DNA from: Odiellus spinosus
Taxonomy: Eukaryota; Arthropoda; Arachnida; Opiliones; Phalangiidae
Assembly (NCBI GenBank): GCA_963920705.1
Contig: OY987239.1
Location: 8,124,504-8,188,503, forward strand
Direction: 5' to 3'
Length of the DNA: 64,000 bases
Positions 22,101-32,009 of the stretch are shown one piece after another (the first letter of the stretch is position 1; each line of letters starts with the position of its first letter). The notes under the pieces are model-generated. The model saw only the letters and a program-made list of their open reading frames with translations, did no database searches and was not told the origin of the DNA. Both the position numbers and the translations under genes were made by a program.

Positions 22101-25100
22101 ATAAACAGCAAAATTTCGTTTAACCCACGTTAACAGGATTCAAGAGGCAGAGAAGCAGATATGTAATGAATTTTATATGCCAATGGGACCACATACACTT
22201 ATAAATTCCTCCCTTCTGCCTTTGGTAAGGTAAATTAACTGTGTAGCAGAAAAGCGGCGCATTTAGGCCATACTACAGAGCCGCATTAAAAGACTTTTTA
22301 ACACTACTTTGCAGTTATTTCTGAGACACTGTACAAGTTGTAAGGTACGATTATGGATGCGAAACTAGACCAGATTCATGATGAAAATTATTAACTTTTA
22401 ACACATTGTGAGTAGTTTTATCAATTAAAACTAATTTAGCCCCTAACTGCGTGCGATGGAACATCCTTTAAATAAGCCTTGTTTTCCTTAGCATGCAACC
22501 ATTTTAGAGAACATTTGTTAGATGTAGTGGCAGGAATGTCAAACTGAATTAACCAGATATTCCCTTTAAAGGGATACCACAAAAACTTTAATGTGTTTTC
22601 ATGCGGCACATTTTAACTGTGTAAACTTATTAATTATAACATATCAGAGTCTAGTATACATTTAAGTTCTTCTTGGGGAATAAAAGAGTTACATAATTTT
22701 TAATTATGTTTTAGGTTTTTGCCTTTGCTTGGTGTTACGTAGTGTTCAGCCTCTCATACTATGTCCTAAAAATGAGCTATATGCAGACAGATCTGAACAG
22801 TTTTGCAGCAACAAATGTGTAGAAAAATGTCCAGGAAGCCAGCTTTGTCCTTTTTTGTACACCTATGGACAATGTTTTTGCAAAAAAGTCTTTGGCCATA
22901 AAGTGAGAATGCCAGTGATTTTTCATTATGTTCAAATATGGCAATTTAGAAGTATCCCTTACCGAAAAAAGTAACTCCGATCTGAAGAGGTCCTTAAGAA
23001 CGCTACAAAAGTCTCAGGGAAGTCTTTACGACTTCTGGACACAATGAAAGACCTCTTAAGACTACGTAAGACTTCCCCAAGTCCTCTTAAGGCTAACTTA
23101 TTTTGGTAAAGGATAAAACTTAAAGTGATCGCTGGTTCACTAACCCTGACTAATGGCACTGGTAAAATTCATCACAAAAGCTAATTATAAATGACTTCTA
23201 ATTGAATACATTTCCGTATACTCGCTCATGCAGAGGGGATGAAGTTGTGATTACAGATTTGTCATATTTAACAAGGATTTAAAACCATTTTTCAATAGTT
23301 TCCAGTAGAATTGAATTTTTATGCCGTATATCAAATAAATCATGATATTAATGTTTTAGGTTTTTGCCTATGCTTTGTGTTAAGTAGTGTACAGCCTCTC
23401 ATTCTCTGTCCAACAAATGAAGTATACAGTGATGGAGACAAAGTATGTGGGAACTGTTGCGCAAAAAAATGCCCAGGAACACAGATTTGTACTCTAGAAT
23501 GCCAAATTGGAATATGTGTTTGCAAACCAGGCTCCTACCGAAATAAATCGGGCACTGGCGTCCCTAAAGAAGATAGTGATAGAAAATAACAGTAATGAAC
23601 TTAATATGAATAAAATTCCTAAACTTTTCCAACTATGTTTTTTATCATAAATTTATTTAACGATGAATGTATAGCACATTATTATGTCTCTAATCATCAT
23701 GCTCATGATTTTGATCTGTAATGTTTCAATATTGGCCTACGCAAGCTTATAGTTCAGATTTTTCCCTTACCAAAAAAGTAAGTCTTAAAGGGAGCCCAAA
23801 GGGGGTGCAAAAGACCAATATGGGGGGGGGAAGACATTTTTAAAAAACGTCACTATCACGTGATAGGGAACTATTTTTCGTGAAGAGCCCTGGCGTAAAT
23901 AGGCATCATCCGGATCCGGGGTGGAGCCACGAGGCCCACGTTGGAGTAGGGAGTGGGAGGACTCGGGGAAACGCGGAATACTACATATCGGGGAACGCGC
24001 CCAAACACCTAGCGCCAGGATAGTTCTAGCGGCTATTTTGAACCCCACAATTGGTTCCCATGATGTCGACCCCTCTATTTGCACCCCTTTTGGGCTCCCT
24101 TTAAGAGGTCTTGGGGAAGTCTTTCGGGTGTCTTACGTAGTCTTAAGAGGTCTTGGGGAAGTCTTTCTGGTGTCTTACGTAGTCTTAAGAGGTCTTGGGG
24201 AAGTCTTTCTGGTGTCTTACTAGTCTTAAGAGGTCTTGGGGAAGTCTTTCATTATGTCAAGAAGTCTTGAGGTAGTCAAAAATTTCCCCAAAACTTTTGT
24301 GGTGTTCTTGAAAATCTCTTGCGATCCGACTGACCTTTTTTCGATACGGGATTGGTTGCTTTCAATTTGTATACACATGTTAAGAGCCTCATAATATTTT
24401 GGTACAAGCCCCAAATTGAGTAGGGTCGCATGTCTACTATAAATTCAAATGGGGTAAGTTTTATAAAAAAAAATATCACTTACCTTTAACTGCTATATCA
24501 GAGTTACTTATACACTCGCATTCAGAAGCGAAATTTTCACCAGTGTTATGTATAGTACTAGTGTCAAGCGATCGTTGATTTTGAGTACAATCATCATTGA
24601 TTTTGTTTTCCTTCAAATTTGCCCCTTCTAATCCCAGCCAAATAGAAAGGATTTCAAAAACATTGTTGGACTTTAAATGGCAATAAACTGGAGCATCGTC
24701 AAACAAACTAGAATACTGTTCAGGTTTTACGTATTTTTTGAGATCATTGGCGGTTAAAAAGTTTTCACGAGTTGATGTAAGTAAAGTTTCGAGAGTAATT
24801 ATCTCTGATATTAAAGATTCCAACGCATCTTTGGTGTCTTTAAAAATACTGCACACATAATTTGTTTTTCTGGTTCTGAGCTGTTTAATGTTCTTCATCA
24901 TATAAGGTTGCAGCTTTTCACTGCTGCTTTGGTCTCCAATACGAACCACCTTAAAGAAAAATACAACTTCTTTGTAACCGTCATTATACTTACGATCCCA
25001 CGCTTATACGAACAATGGCAGGTCACCCTCATGATTTAGCGTACACCTTTGATTCAACGATTTACATTATAAACAGGGTGGGATTTAGTAGAAGAGGGCA

Positions 25101-28100
25101 ACAGGGGCCTCCACAAAAAAGAGGACCCCACATTGTAAAAATAATAAAAAAATTCAAGATTATTAGGGGCCTCCAATTGAGCTAGCTCTACACAAACTAT
25201 AAATAAAGACAGGATGAACGATATATACTGCCAAATTGACAGCAGTTTGTTCCTTTCAAAAATAGTGTTATTGTGACCTTTGAAGTACTCTAGGGGGCTA
25301 TGTCAAGGTATTATAGGGGGTGTTTAAGGCGGGAGAATACTTAGTGGAATGATAGCGTATAGGGTGGCAGTCGATTATGTGATAGGATCGAGCCACTAAA
25401 CATATTATGATAAGTAAAGTGATATTAATTTATGTTTTTTCATGAATGGTTAAATATTACTAGTTCTATTTTCACTACCCACCAAACAAATTGCTAAAGG
25501 TTTAAAAAGTTCTCTAACAATTGCAACAAGACATTCAGCATCCTTGAATGTAAGCATTCTTTCGAAATAGATTCACCAATTTGCATTAGATTGGCAACTG
25601 ACGTAAAATCTAGATTATCCATGATAAACACTAAGCCTTGGTTGTTCTTTCAGTTAACATTGTAAGTTGTATTGATTATAACATCGTGTATGGATACGGG
25701 GAGTTCCGTTAGTAAGGTTGATGACGTAATTTCGTCATTTTAAAGAACAAAATAATTTAGGTCATGTTTACTAAAAAGGGTCTTAGTAAGAAATACACTT
25801 TATTGGAATACCTTTGGACACTATGTTACGTATGGGTATGCACCTACAGTTAATGAGATGATGGTTACCTTATCAGTGAATTTCAGGACACCTTCCAGAA
25901 ACTGGTCTAATGCGTGGTTAGTGTAACACACCACCATGATGGGAGTACCATCGTTCCATTTCCGCTTGTTGTGCAAGAGAATCTCCATAATTTTTAGCCC
26001 AACGTGAGTTTTTCCAGTACCAGGTGGTCCTTGAATAATACTTAATTTCCATCTTAAGGCGCTCTTTACCGCTTGAAGTTGAGATTCGTCTAAATTAAAT
26101 TCTTTAGTGGGAGGCCATGACGGATCATTATACAGCGAAACAGGGAAGTCACATTTTCCTTTGCGAGAGCTTTGACGACGTAAAATACTATGTATACAAT
26201 AGATGGTGTTTTTCTTCAGATAACCGGGTTTTTTCAAGTTTTTATTCAACTCCACTATGTACTCTTTCAAAGGGAAAGTATATTCGTTTATATTTTGCAA
26301 AGAGCTTAATACGCAGCGAGTCGCTTCAAAACAGGCTCCACTTTCGATCTGTTTTGAAAAATTCAAAATGCCACAATGACGTAAGAGGTAATGACATAAC
26401 ATCACATTCTTATATAACATGCATTTTGAGTCAAAAGTCAGTGTTATATTGAACTTGATTAAAATGAGGCTATCACGGAATGTTTCATGAACTCTAAAAG
26501 GAAACTGAGTAACCGTTTCGGAAAAATCATAAAAAAAATTATATGTTATAGAAAATAATTGCTACAACAGTAAAAATACATTTTATAATCGCCATTTTTA
26601 AAATTCCCTACAGTACTGCGTCTGTGCGTCATCAGTATGGTTGAGTGGCAGTTGTAGAGCCTCAGCCCCCTTACCGAAAAAAGTTAGTCTGATCTGAAGA
26701 TGTCCTTAAGAACACTACAAAAGTCTTGGGTAAGTCTTCAAGACTACCTCAACACTTCTTCACATAATAAAAGACTTCCCTAAGACCTCTTAAAAATACA
26801 TAAGACACCTGAAAGTCTTCCCCAATACCTCTTAAGACATTTTTAGGTAAGGGCCTACAGTTGATTCTCACGAGTGAAAATAATGTCGCGGTTAACTATC
26901 AAAGTGGCGAAATTAGACATGAAATTTCTTATTTATAAAGGAACTGATGATCCCAATGAGAGTTTGTGTTTGAAGTGGAGTGTATGAGCCTAAACAACAA
27001 AATATTTCACTCTATATACGATATTTCATCGAATAAGTTCATTATTGTTATCACGGAAAATGTATACAACTAGTAGAAACCAATTTATGAAGAAAAACAC
27101 GTGACTATGTTAAATAAAATGGATTTATTATAAAAACTGAGACAGTTCGAACCGCGGTTCGTTATTCAATCTGATAAGAGCTAGGTTTTACATTTGCTAA
27201 TATACTAATTTTAATGATATTGTTTTTTAGTATTTTTTAAGCCAATTGATTAACTGTTAATCAATTTTAATGATATTTTTTTTTAGAATTTTTTAAGCCA
27301 ACTGATTAACTGTTAATCAATTGGCTTAAAAAATACTAAAAAACAATATCATTAAAATTAGTATATTAGCAAATGTAAACCCTAGCCCTTATCAGATTGA
27401 ATAATGAACCGCGGTTCGAAACTGTCTCAGTTTTTATAATAAATCCATTTTTTTTAACATAGTCATGTGTTTTTCTTCGTAAATTGGTTTCTACTAGTTG
27501 TACGATATTTCGTCATCAATTCAACCACAAGAATTTTAAATCTAAAATGTCTTCTAAACAGATTTAGGCTTAGCAGGTTGTGTTCGCGACTTTGATAACT
27601 AACTGGAAATTACGGCGCAACATTTGGTGAGTTTTGAAATGGTTTTGAAGCATATTTTAAGACAAAATTACTTTAAAAAGTGTTATCACAGTCTAGCAAC
27701 TAAAACTTACCATAATAAACTTGTCATTTACGATATTCAACATGAAGCTAGGTTTTTCAAACTTGACACTGACAATCCCAACTTTCAATTGGGCAGGATC
27801 ATGGTGAATGACAGTTCCAAAATGAACAGAGTTGAACTCATCCGAAGTTAGACATACCAGCGTTCCATTTATAAGTCGTCTACTATTTTCCCAATCAAAC
27901 TGGCTGCACAGTTCAGAGTTGAACTGAAGCTCGTGCTCTACTCCATTAGCCGTCATAGTGACTTTTTTAATCCCTACATCGTTGTAGACAAAAATGTCTT
28001 GCGACACCTGATTAATGCCATTTAATCCTGATTAAATTAAAGAATGAGAGGAAAAGTAAATAAGTAAAATCGACCAATCATAATGGGAAAATGAAAACGA

Positions 28101-31029
28101 GGAACACCAAGAGAGCTTTCGATAGATAATAATCCTTTAAAATGTCATCTTACTATAAAGATTAATGCCTTCCCTAAGTGGACGGATAAAATCTTCCCGT
28201 ATTAGTCGAAATTGAGTTTCCAAGTATTCATGAACATTGCTGTAACATCCGTCGATTATATTTGGTTTCGAAACTGGACAATTATCCCAAAGGTCTTTGT
28301 AACTTGGGAATATAGGGATATCTCTGAAATTACTGGCAGGGTTCACTGTGCTTGGCTTACTTAAACTATATAACAAAATAAAGAGTATTTAACGTAGTGT
28401 TAGCATCCAATATGAATAGAACCACGTAGATGAAACCAATTACGTTTTAAGTTTACACACTGATCAATAACAATGTATAACTTTTGAGAGCATCGAGGTC
28501 ACAAATTTTAATGTGGGGACTTTTTAAAACATAGGACAACAAAGCTACATGCATACTAGGCCTAGGAATCGAAAGAAACCGTTGAAACACCAATCCTGCT
28601 TCGATAGCCAACAGATGGAACTACATTACATGAGTTTATGAGGATGTGTGATTAGATGGAGCTTTAAAAACCTCATAAATTTAAATATCGGTTGGTTTTC
28701 ATAACTCAAAATTTGTAGGGATACGCTAGTGTGAACCTGGCTAATGCAAAACTTTTCAAGAGCAGTACGTTTGCAGTAATTTTCAAATTGGGAATGTTTT
28801 TAACAGCTAGGACAATGACGCTACATATGTACTAGAACTTGCAGTCGATTCAAAACGTTTCGCTGCAGTCGTGTGATAGAGAACAACTTCAGAGACCAGT
28901 TTCAAACTGATTAGGCACTAGCAACCTACAGATTAAACTATAATAAACTGGTTTATGAAGATACGTGAACAGATGGCGCTTAGAAAGATTCCAAGCAATT
29001 CAAATATCTGTTTGATTTTGATTAAAATCGATTGGGATACGCTAGAGTGCATGTAGCTAAAGTAAAACTTTTCAAAAGCATCGAGTTCACAATAATTTTG
29101 GAATTATTTTTGAATCGAGATGGTGCTGGGAGAAACAGTAAACTAACACTGCATGGCTAGTACTGGGGATTTTTGTCATTAATAAAGCAACAGCACTTTA
29201 AATCCTCATCAAAAAAATTTCATATGAAGAAGTTAGGAATTCTTTGGGAACTCTTATGCTCTATGAAAAGTCTTGAAGAGGTTGTAAGACCTTTATGGCT
29301 AAGAATGTGGATTCCATGAATACAGAAAAAAATCTGAATGGAACTTCTTGAGGTAGGTTCGCAGCCTTACTCGATTAAGGCCTTGTCCAACTGATCACGA
29401 GCTTGATGCAAGATCAATTTGACAAGACCCTAATCGACTCAAGTTGGATGTTCACCTTAAGGGAATTGCACTGGCCACGGATGGGAATAAAACTTCAAGC
29501 AAGCCAAATTCTGGCTCTTTGTAATATAATCTAAGAGACTTACTTATCATGCAGTGTTTGATAGCGGAGAACAATATCGCTTAGATTGTCATCACCCAAA
29601 AGAGAGTCGGAAATGAAGTTTTTAGAATAAAGCAGAATCAAACAAATAGTGTTGTAAGATTTCTCAGGCAGTAAAAGTTGCATGGCTTCCATGATATCAA
29701 GCACGTATAGCTTAAAATTTAAGTGTTCTTCCTGGGAAAATTTGGTTTTTTTGATCAATTGCTTTACTAAAGTCTCCTTGAAAAACACAGAGCAATCATT
29801 TAATATTTCCTCTAAGAGCAATTTTAAAGACTCTCGGTGTATGGATCGGCAAGCTTTTGAAAGGATGCACAAACATAACATTAGCTCGCTCTTGCCCATG
29901 TTTTCGTTGCTTAGCAGTTTCTTAAAACCGCTGAAATTGAATGCTTGAAATTGAAAGATTTTGATTAGATACAATAACAATTTTTAAATGACCCTGTCAC
30001 TGACTTTTCATGAAAAGCAATTGAAGTTTGAGTAAAATTTTTGAAAATAAAACAAATTATTTTCAAAATATTATTAAACTTTTGGAAACCAAATTTCAGA
30101 TAATTCCACATCATTATGGTCATTAAAGTACATAAGAACATTGTAATACCCCTTACCATAAAAAGTTAGTCTTAAGATGTCTTGGGGAAGTCTTTTGGGT
30201 GTCTTATATAGTCTTAAGAGGTCTTGGGACGTCTTCCATTATTTCAAGACGTCTTGAGGAAGTCCTAAAGACTTCCCCAAGACTTTTGTAGTGTTCTTGA
30301 AGACCTCTTCAGATCAGACTAACTTTTTTTGGTAAGGGACAGCATTATCCTCTGCTACTATAGTCACATATTTTGTAACATGGCTAATTACAATGAGTAT
30401 GTATAAAAGACCATGGTTTACCTGTTGAAACTTAGAAGTGAACTAGTAAGAGATTTGACCTTTGTAACCAGATTAGGATTCTGTTAATATTGGGCACTCT
30501 CCCTTATTGGAAAATGTTTGTCTGTAGGTCCTCAAGAACTCTACAAAGGTGCTGATGACATCTTATAAAAAAGACATCCCCCAAGACCTCTCAAGACTGC
30601 AATAGACACCTGAAAGACTTCCCCAAGACCTCTTAAGACAGCATAAGACACCTGAAAGACTTCCCCAAGGCTTCTTATGACAAACTTTTATGACATTTCA
30701 ATTAAAATGGTAACAGGGTCACTTTCAATTTGCAACTAACCTTTAATTGAAAATAAAACTTCAGCAGGAGGTTTTTGACTCAGAAATTCCAAATGGTTGA
30801 GTGACATTTTATTTTGTCTCGGTTTTTTCGCAGGTATTTTAATGGCTTGATCATCGTAGGATCTCTTACCTCCAACCTTTTGACTTTCTGCTGCTGAAGT
30901 CGCTGCTAATGCATTAATTCGTCTAGCACGACGTTTAAGGCTACGTTTTGACGCTTTGGAAACCACTGGATTCGCTTTAGAGGCAGAATTATTACATCGT
31001 CTTTCCATTTTGCCATTTTTTGCGCCCAT
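10199..31029 (-). CDS. ZNFX1: ZNFX1-type SF1 RNA helicase with NF-X1 and RZ zinc fingers, copy A, with giant C-terminal tail
   Basis: Thirteen exons in transcript order: 31029-30741, 29943-29544, 28365-28154, 28027-27711, 26348-25869, 24949-24484, 21907-21590, 21551-20951, 19905-19296, 16909-15981, 15322-14995, 14924-14631, 14071-10199. They join in frame to about 3,038 residues; human ZNFX1 is about 1,900. The order is: a basic N-terminus; an armadillo-like region; the IPIFPSYKDL..REDFIRPLREGI block; SF1 helicase motif I GPPGTGKT (about residue 513); motif Ia VCYTNHALDQF; Walker B read as IVAEAAEVLEA (about 892); GDHQQLRP; QHRMRP; NYQGEENDIILL; VALSRARKGLYCFGNFDLL; NF-X1 fingers (CGHxCxxxC series) in exons 9-10; and an RZ-type finger, GKWYACVNGH...CEEC, in exon 13. 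Family members bind RNA at outer mitochondrial membranes or in germ granules and act in antiviral sensing or small-RNA inheritance. The exon 10/11 junction is uncertain. The start Met at 31029 follows a plausible UTR acceptor. Confidence 0.88.
10202..13650 (-). other. Low-complexity C-terminal tail of ZNFX1-A (about 1,150 residues, one exon)
   Basis: Directly after the RZ-type finger, the last exon stays open for about 3.4 kb. Tier 1 (about 13650-11960) is Ser/Asn/Thr/Glu-rich and acidic, built on degenerate units such as SHNSSTNSSHESALDLN and SPIHEVIDLPSA; two units near 12720-12920 are almost identical in DNA. Tier 2 (about 11960-10800) is Lys/Pro/Thr-rich and basic, with units like KPKIITYNEP and SPTITKPK. 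Tier 3 (about 10500-10202) is Tyr/Pro/Gln/Phe-rich (DHIYYSYCSPQN, NPIFFNRIQQNF). There are no cysteines in finger spacing and no recognisable domain. It is predicted from composition to be disordered. Copy B stops shortly after its finger and has no such tail. Confidence 0.85.
13655..13770 (-). other. RZ-type zinc finger of ZNFX1-A
   Basis: The segment reads KWYACVNGHVTC...YYCEECNVIVG. It matches the Trp-Tyr-x-Cys-x-Asn-Gly-His ... Cys-x2-Cys pattern found at the C-terminus of ZNFX1 proteins and in RNF213. It marks where a normal ZNFX1 would end; here the frame continues into the tail. Confidence 0.85.
14369..14518. mobile_element. Short inverted-repeat element in the last intron of ZNFX1-A
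   Basis: About 150 bp with inverted ends sharing CAAGGAATATTAAG and its complement, around a GC-richer centre (CACACGTGCGCG). No clear target duplication was found. It lies between exons 12 and 13 of ZNFX1-A. Confidence 0.5.
15722..15891 (+). mobile_element. CCTTACC-family MITE, copy 1
   Basis: Ends are CCCTTACGGAAAAA (left) and TTTTTTGGTAAGGG (right). It has a left arm GTCTGATCTGAAGAGG and a right arm GACCTCTTAAGACTAAC. It lies in an intron of ZNFX1-A. Plus here means the GATCTGAAGAGG end is on the left. Confidence 0.8.
17071..17224. mobile_element. Harbinger-like MITE (copy 2), inserted in the end of a CCTTACC MITE
   Basis: A 154-bp element from TACATTCTTCAGACGAGGCG to GTCTGAAAAGGGTA, flanked by TTA at 17068-17070 and 17225-17227. 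The left flank CCC-TTA and the right flank TTA-CCAAAC together rebuild the CCCTTACCAAA end of the neighbouring CCTTACC MITE, so it jumped into that terminus. Confidence 0.8.
17225..17415 (-). mobile_element. CCTTACC-family MITE, copy 2
   Basis: Left end TTACCAAACAAAGTTA, right end TTTTTTCCGTAAGG. Its left terminus was split by the Harbinger-like MITE at 17071-17224. It lies in an intron of ZNFX1-A. Confidence 0.8.
17457..17815 (+). mobile_element. CCTTACC-family MITE, copy 3, expanded by internal tandem repeats
   Basis: The longest uninterrupted copy (359 bp). Between standard ends it holds about five tandem units of roughly 42 bp, each containing GACTTCCCCAAGACCTCTTA and CATAAGACACC. Two alternating unit types repeat in the order A-B-A-B (17585-17770), which points to duplication of a two-unit block. 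It produces spurious LRGLGEVF-type open frames on the minus strand. Confidence 0.8.
18270..18459 (-). mobile_element. CCTTACC-family MITE, copy 4
   Basis: Left end CCCTTACCAAAAAAAGTTAG, right end CTTTTTTCCATAAGGG. It has the standard internal arms with the GGAAGTCTT...AAGACTTCC palindrome. It lies in an intron of ZNFX1-A. Confidence 0.8.
22715..22902 (+). CDS. TIL-type cysteine-rich exon 1 (partial gene, nested in a ZNFX1-A intron)
   Basis: After an acceptor TTTTAG the frame encodes a hydrophobic leader piece (FCLCLVLRSVQPLIL), then CPKNELYADRSEQFCSNKC and further cysteines (CPGSQLC, QCFCKK), and reaches a possible donor at AAA|GTGAGA. The CPxNE...C...C pattern is that of trypsin-inhibitor-like (TIL) domains, usually secreted protease inhibitors. 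It carries 7 cysteines against the usual 10 and loses the pattern towards the end. The first coding exon with the Met was not found. It is clearly a paralogue of the exon at 23360-23589 and may be decaying. Confidence 0.55.
22956..23112 (+). mobile_element. CCTTACC-family MITE, copy 5
   Basis: Left end CCCTTACCGAAAAAAGTAAC, right end TTATTTTGGTAAAGG, slightly shortened. It lies between the two TIL-like exons, so it has separated the duplicates or inserted after duplication. Confidence 0.75.
23360..23589 (+). CDS. TIL-type cysteine-rich exon 2 (3'-terminal, nested in a ZNFX1-A intron)
   Basis: After the acceptor ATGTTTTAG the frame reads FCLCFVLSSVQPLILC, then CPTNEVYSDGDKVCGNCC, CPGTQICTLEC and GICVCKPGSYRNKSG, ending KEDSDRK and a stop. 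It shows the spacing of a TIL domain (CPxNE, CxxGxCVC, G-Y/S-RN) with 9 of 10 cysteines; the final Cys is absent. The leader residues suggest that the end of a signal peptide is in this exon and that a short 5' exon, not identified, supplies the start. An AATAAA follows at 23609-23614. It shares a close DNA match with 22715-22902, so this is a tandem pair, either two genes or alternative terminal exons. Confidence 0.65.
23609..23614 (+). promoter_or_regulatory. Poly(A) signal of the TIL-like gene
   Basis: AATAAA 20 bases after the stop codon of the second TIL-like exon. Confidence 0.5.
23764..24350 (-). mobile_element. CCTTACC-family MITE, copy 6, split by a TTAA element
   Basis: Left end CCCTTACCAAAAAAGTAAG, right end GACCTTTTTTCGATACGGG. 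The right part carries four tandem units with AGAGGTCTTGGGGAAGTCTT (24104-24250). The copy is interrupted at 23789-24100 by an unrelated element inserted at TTAA. Confidence 0.75.
23789..24100. mobile_element. TTAA-flanked, GC-rich element nested in a MITE
   Basis: A 312-bp element with inverted ends AGGGAGCCCAAAGGGGGTGC and its complement, flanked by TTAA at 23785-23788 and 24101-24104. Precise TTAA flanks are the piggyBac signature. Its core (CCGGATCCGGGGTGGAGCC and onward) is much more GC-rich than the neighbourhood. The host MITE resumes exactly after the second TTAA. Confidence 0.75.
25000..25868. other. Intron of ZNFX1-A, nothing recognised
   Basis: No extra exon is needed here: exons ending at 25869 and starting at 24949 join in phase 0 to give the conserved helicase sequence. 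No complete repeat was recognised. Confidence 0.5.
26668..26853 (+). mobile_element. CCTTACC-family MITE, copy 7
   Basis: Left end CCCTTACCGAAAAAAGTTAG, right end ACATTTTTAGGTAAGGG, with standard internal arms. It is intronic in ZNFX1-A. Confidence 0.8.
27067..27500. mobile_element. Nearly complete palindrome (fold-back element) with TA flanks
   Basis: A 434-bp inverted repeat: CAACTAGTAGAAACC at the left and its complement at the right, with arms of about 200 bp that meet at a small internal duplication of TAAGCCAAYTGATTAACTGT. TA at 27065-27066 and 27501-27502 suggests a TA target. The arms differ by only a few changes, including a length change in a T-run. It lies between exons 4 and 5 of ZNFX1-A and could form a long hairpin in the pre-mRNA. 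Confidence 0.8.
28450..29130. repeat. Degenerate direct repeat of about 300 bp
   Basis: Three diverged copies are recognisable by shared landmarks: AAACTTTTCAAGAGC or variants near 28480, 28748 and 29067; GCTAGGACAATGACGCTACAT-like DNA near 28530 and 28808; and GGGATACGCTAG near 28720 and 29035. It lies in an intron of ZNFX1-A. It is too divergent to be a recent satellite. Confidence 0.6.
30150..30338 (-). mobile_element. CCTTACC-family MITE, copy 8
   Basis: Left end CCCTTACCATAAAAAGTTAG, right end CTAACTTTTTTTGGTAAGGG. The standard internal structure is intact. It lies in intron 1 of ZNFX1-A. Confidence 0.8.
30501..30690 (+). mobile_element. CCTTACC-family MITE, copy 9 (decayed)
   Basis: Recognisable by CCCTTATTGGAAAATG at the left and by two tandem GACTTCCCCAAG units at the right. 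The right terminus is eroded. It lies in intron 1 of ZNFX1-A next to copy 8. Confidence 0.6.
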
Positions 31030-32009
31030 AATGTTAGCTGAAATTGATATACAGAAATAATTCAAATTTCGATTAATTTTTAGCATTGCAGGTCACAAGT
31101 GAGACTTTATAAAATATTTAAGTAGATTTGAATTTATATTAGTTTAACTAGAAACCAGATTCAAGTGAAAATGTTATCCCCTTTCATAAAAAACATTATT
31201 ATGCACGTAACCAAGAATAATTTTGTCATTCTTTTAAATAGATAAGCCAAACTGTCCATGCTGATATTTGTAGATGCATGTTCAAACCAGTTTTAAGCTT
31301 GATTTTCAGACTAATAATACCACACTAAATGAATTTGTTCCATGGTACAAAACCACATATCACCACACCTACATATTATTATTATTAATAATAATAAAAG
31401 AGGGGTGGCAAGATAAACCTGCCACGTAAATCAACTATGTACTCCATCGTACAATCCCACACAGTTCAGGAACAAAAGTCAGATTTTTGTGATAAAGCGA
31501 AGAATTTGCTTCATCGGGATATCAGAAAATGAATAGATTTCCATTTGATGCATGCTCTATATCACACGCCACGTTTGTCACATAGCCAATATTATTTATC
31601 ACATCTCGCGCTAAAATTGCACTCAACATAGAGCGTGCCACGAGCATTTTGTTCGCTGGAAGGCAGAGCGTTACACCATTGGTTGGAGGGAGTGATCAGT
31701 GAAATCTGGATCTATTTTTATTTTTAAAATCATTGAAATATATTTTCTGAATGATTAACTAAGCGGATAGTTTTTAAAATTAGTAGAAGAATCGATAAAA
31801 AAATTACTTGATTTTCCTCTTCACCCTCCATTAACATTTACGGCTACATTATATCGAAAATTTATTATGTATATATATATATTAAAATCAAAACCTCAGC
31901 TTATTTGGATTAATTGGTTCATAGTTTGTTTTTAATTGCGATATTCAAATTAGCCCCATTTAAAAACGAACGAAAGATATTGTCAAATCATTTTCGACTC
32001 ATTTATATA
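31030..32009. other. Divergent promoter region between ZNFX1-A and the lipase gene
   Basis: About 980 bp separate two outward-facing start codons. The ZNFX1-A side has a plausible 5'UTR acceptor (TTTCAG then CTAACATTATGG) just upstream of the Met, so its promoter probably lies further into this interval. No clear TATA box could be assigned; (ATT)n near 31376 and (TA)n near 31870 are simple repeats. Confidence 0.45.

Noticed and set aside
31914-32009. Upstream in-frame Met as the lipase start
   Set aside because: It would add 32 residues before a well-formed signal peptide; the Met at 32010 gives a standard secreted lipase.
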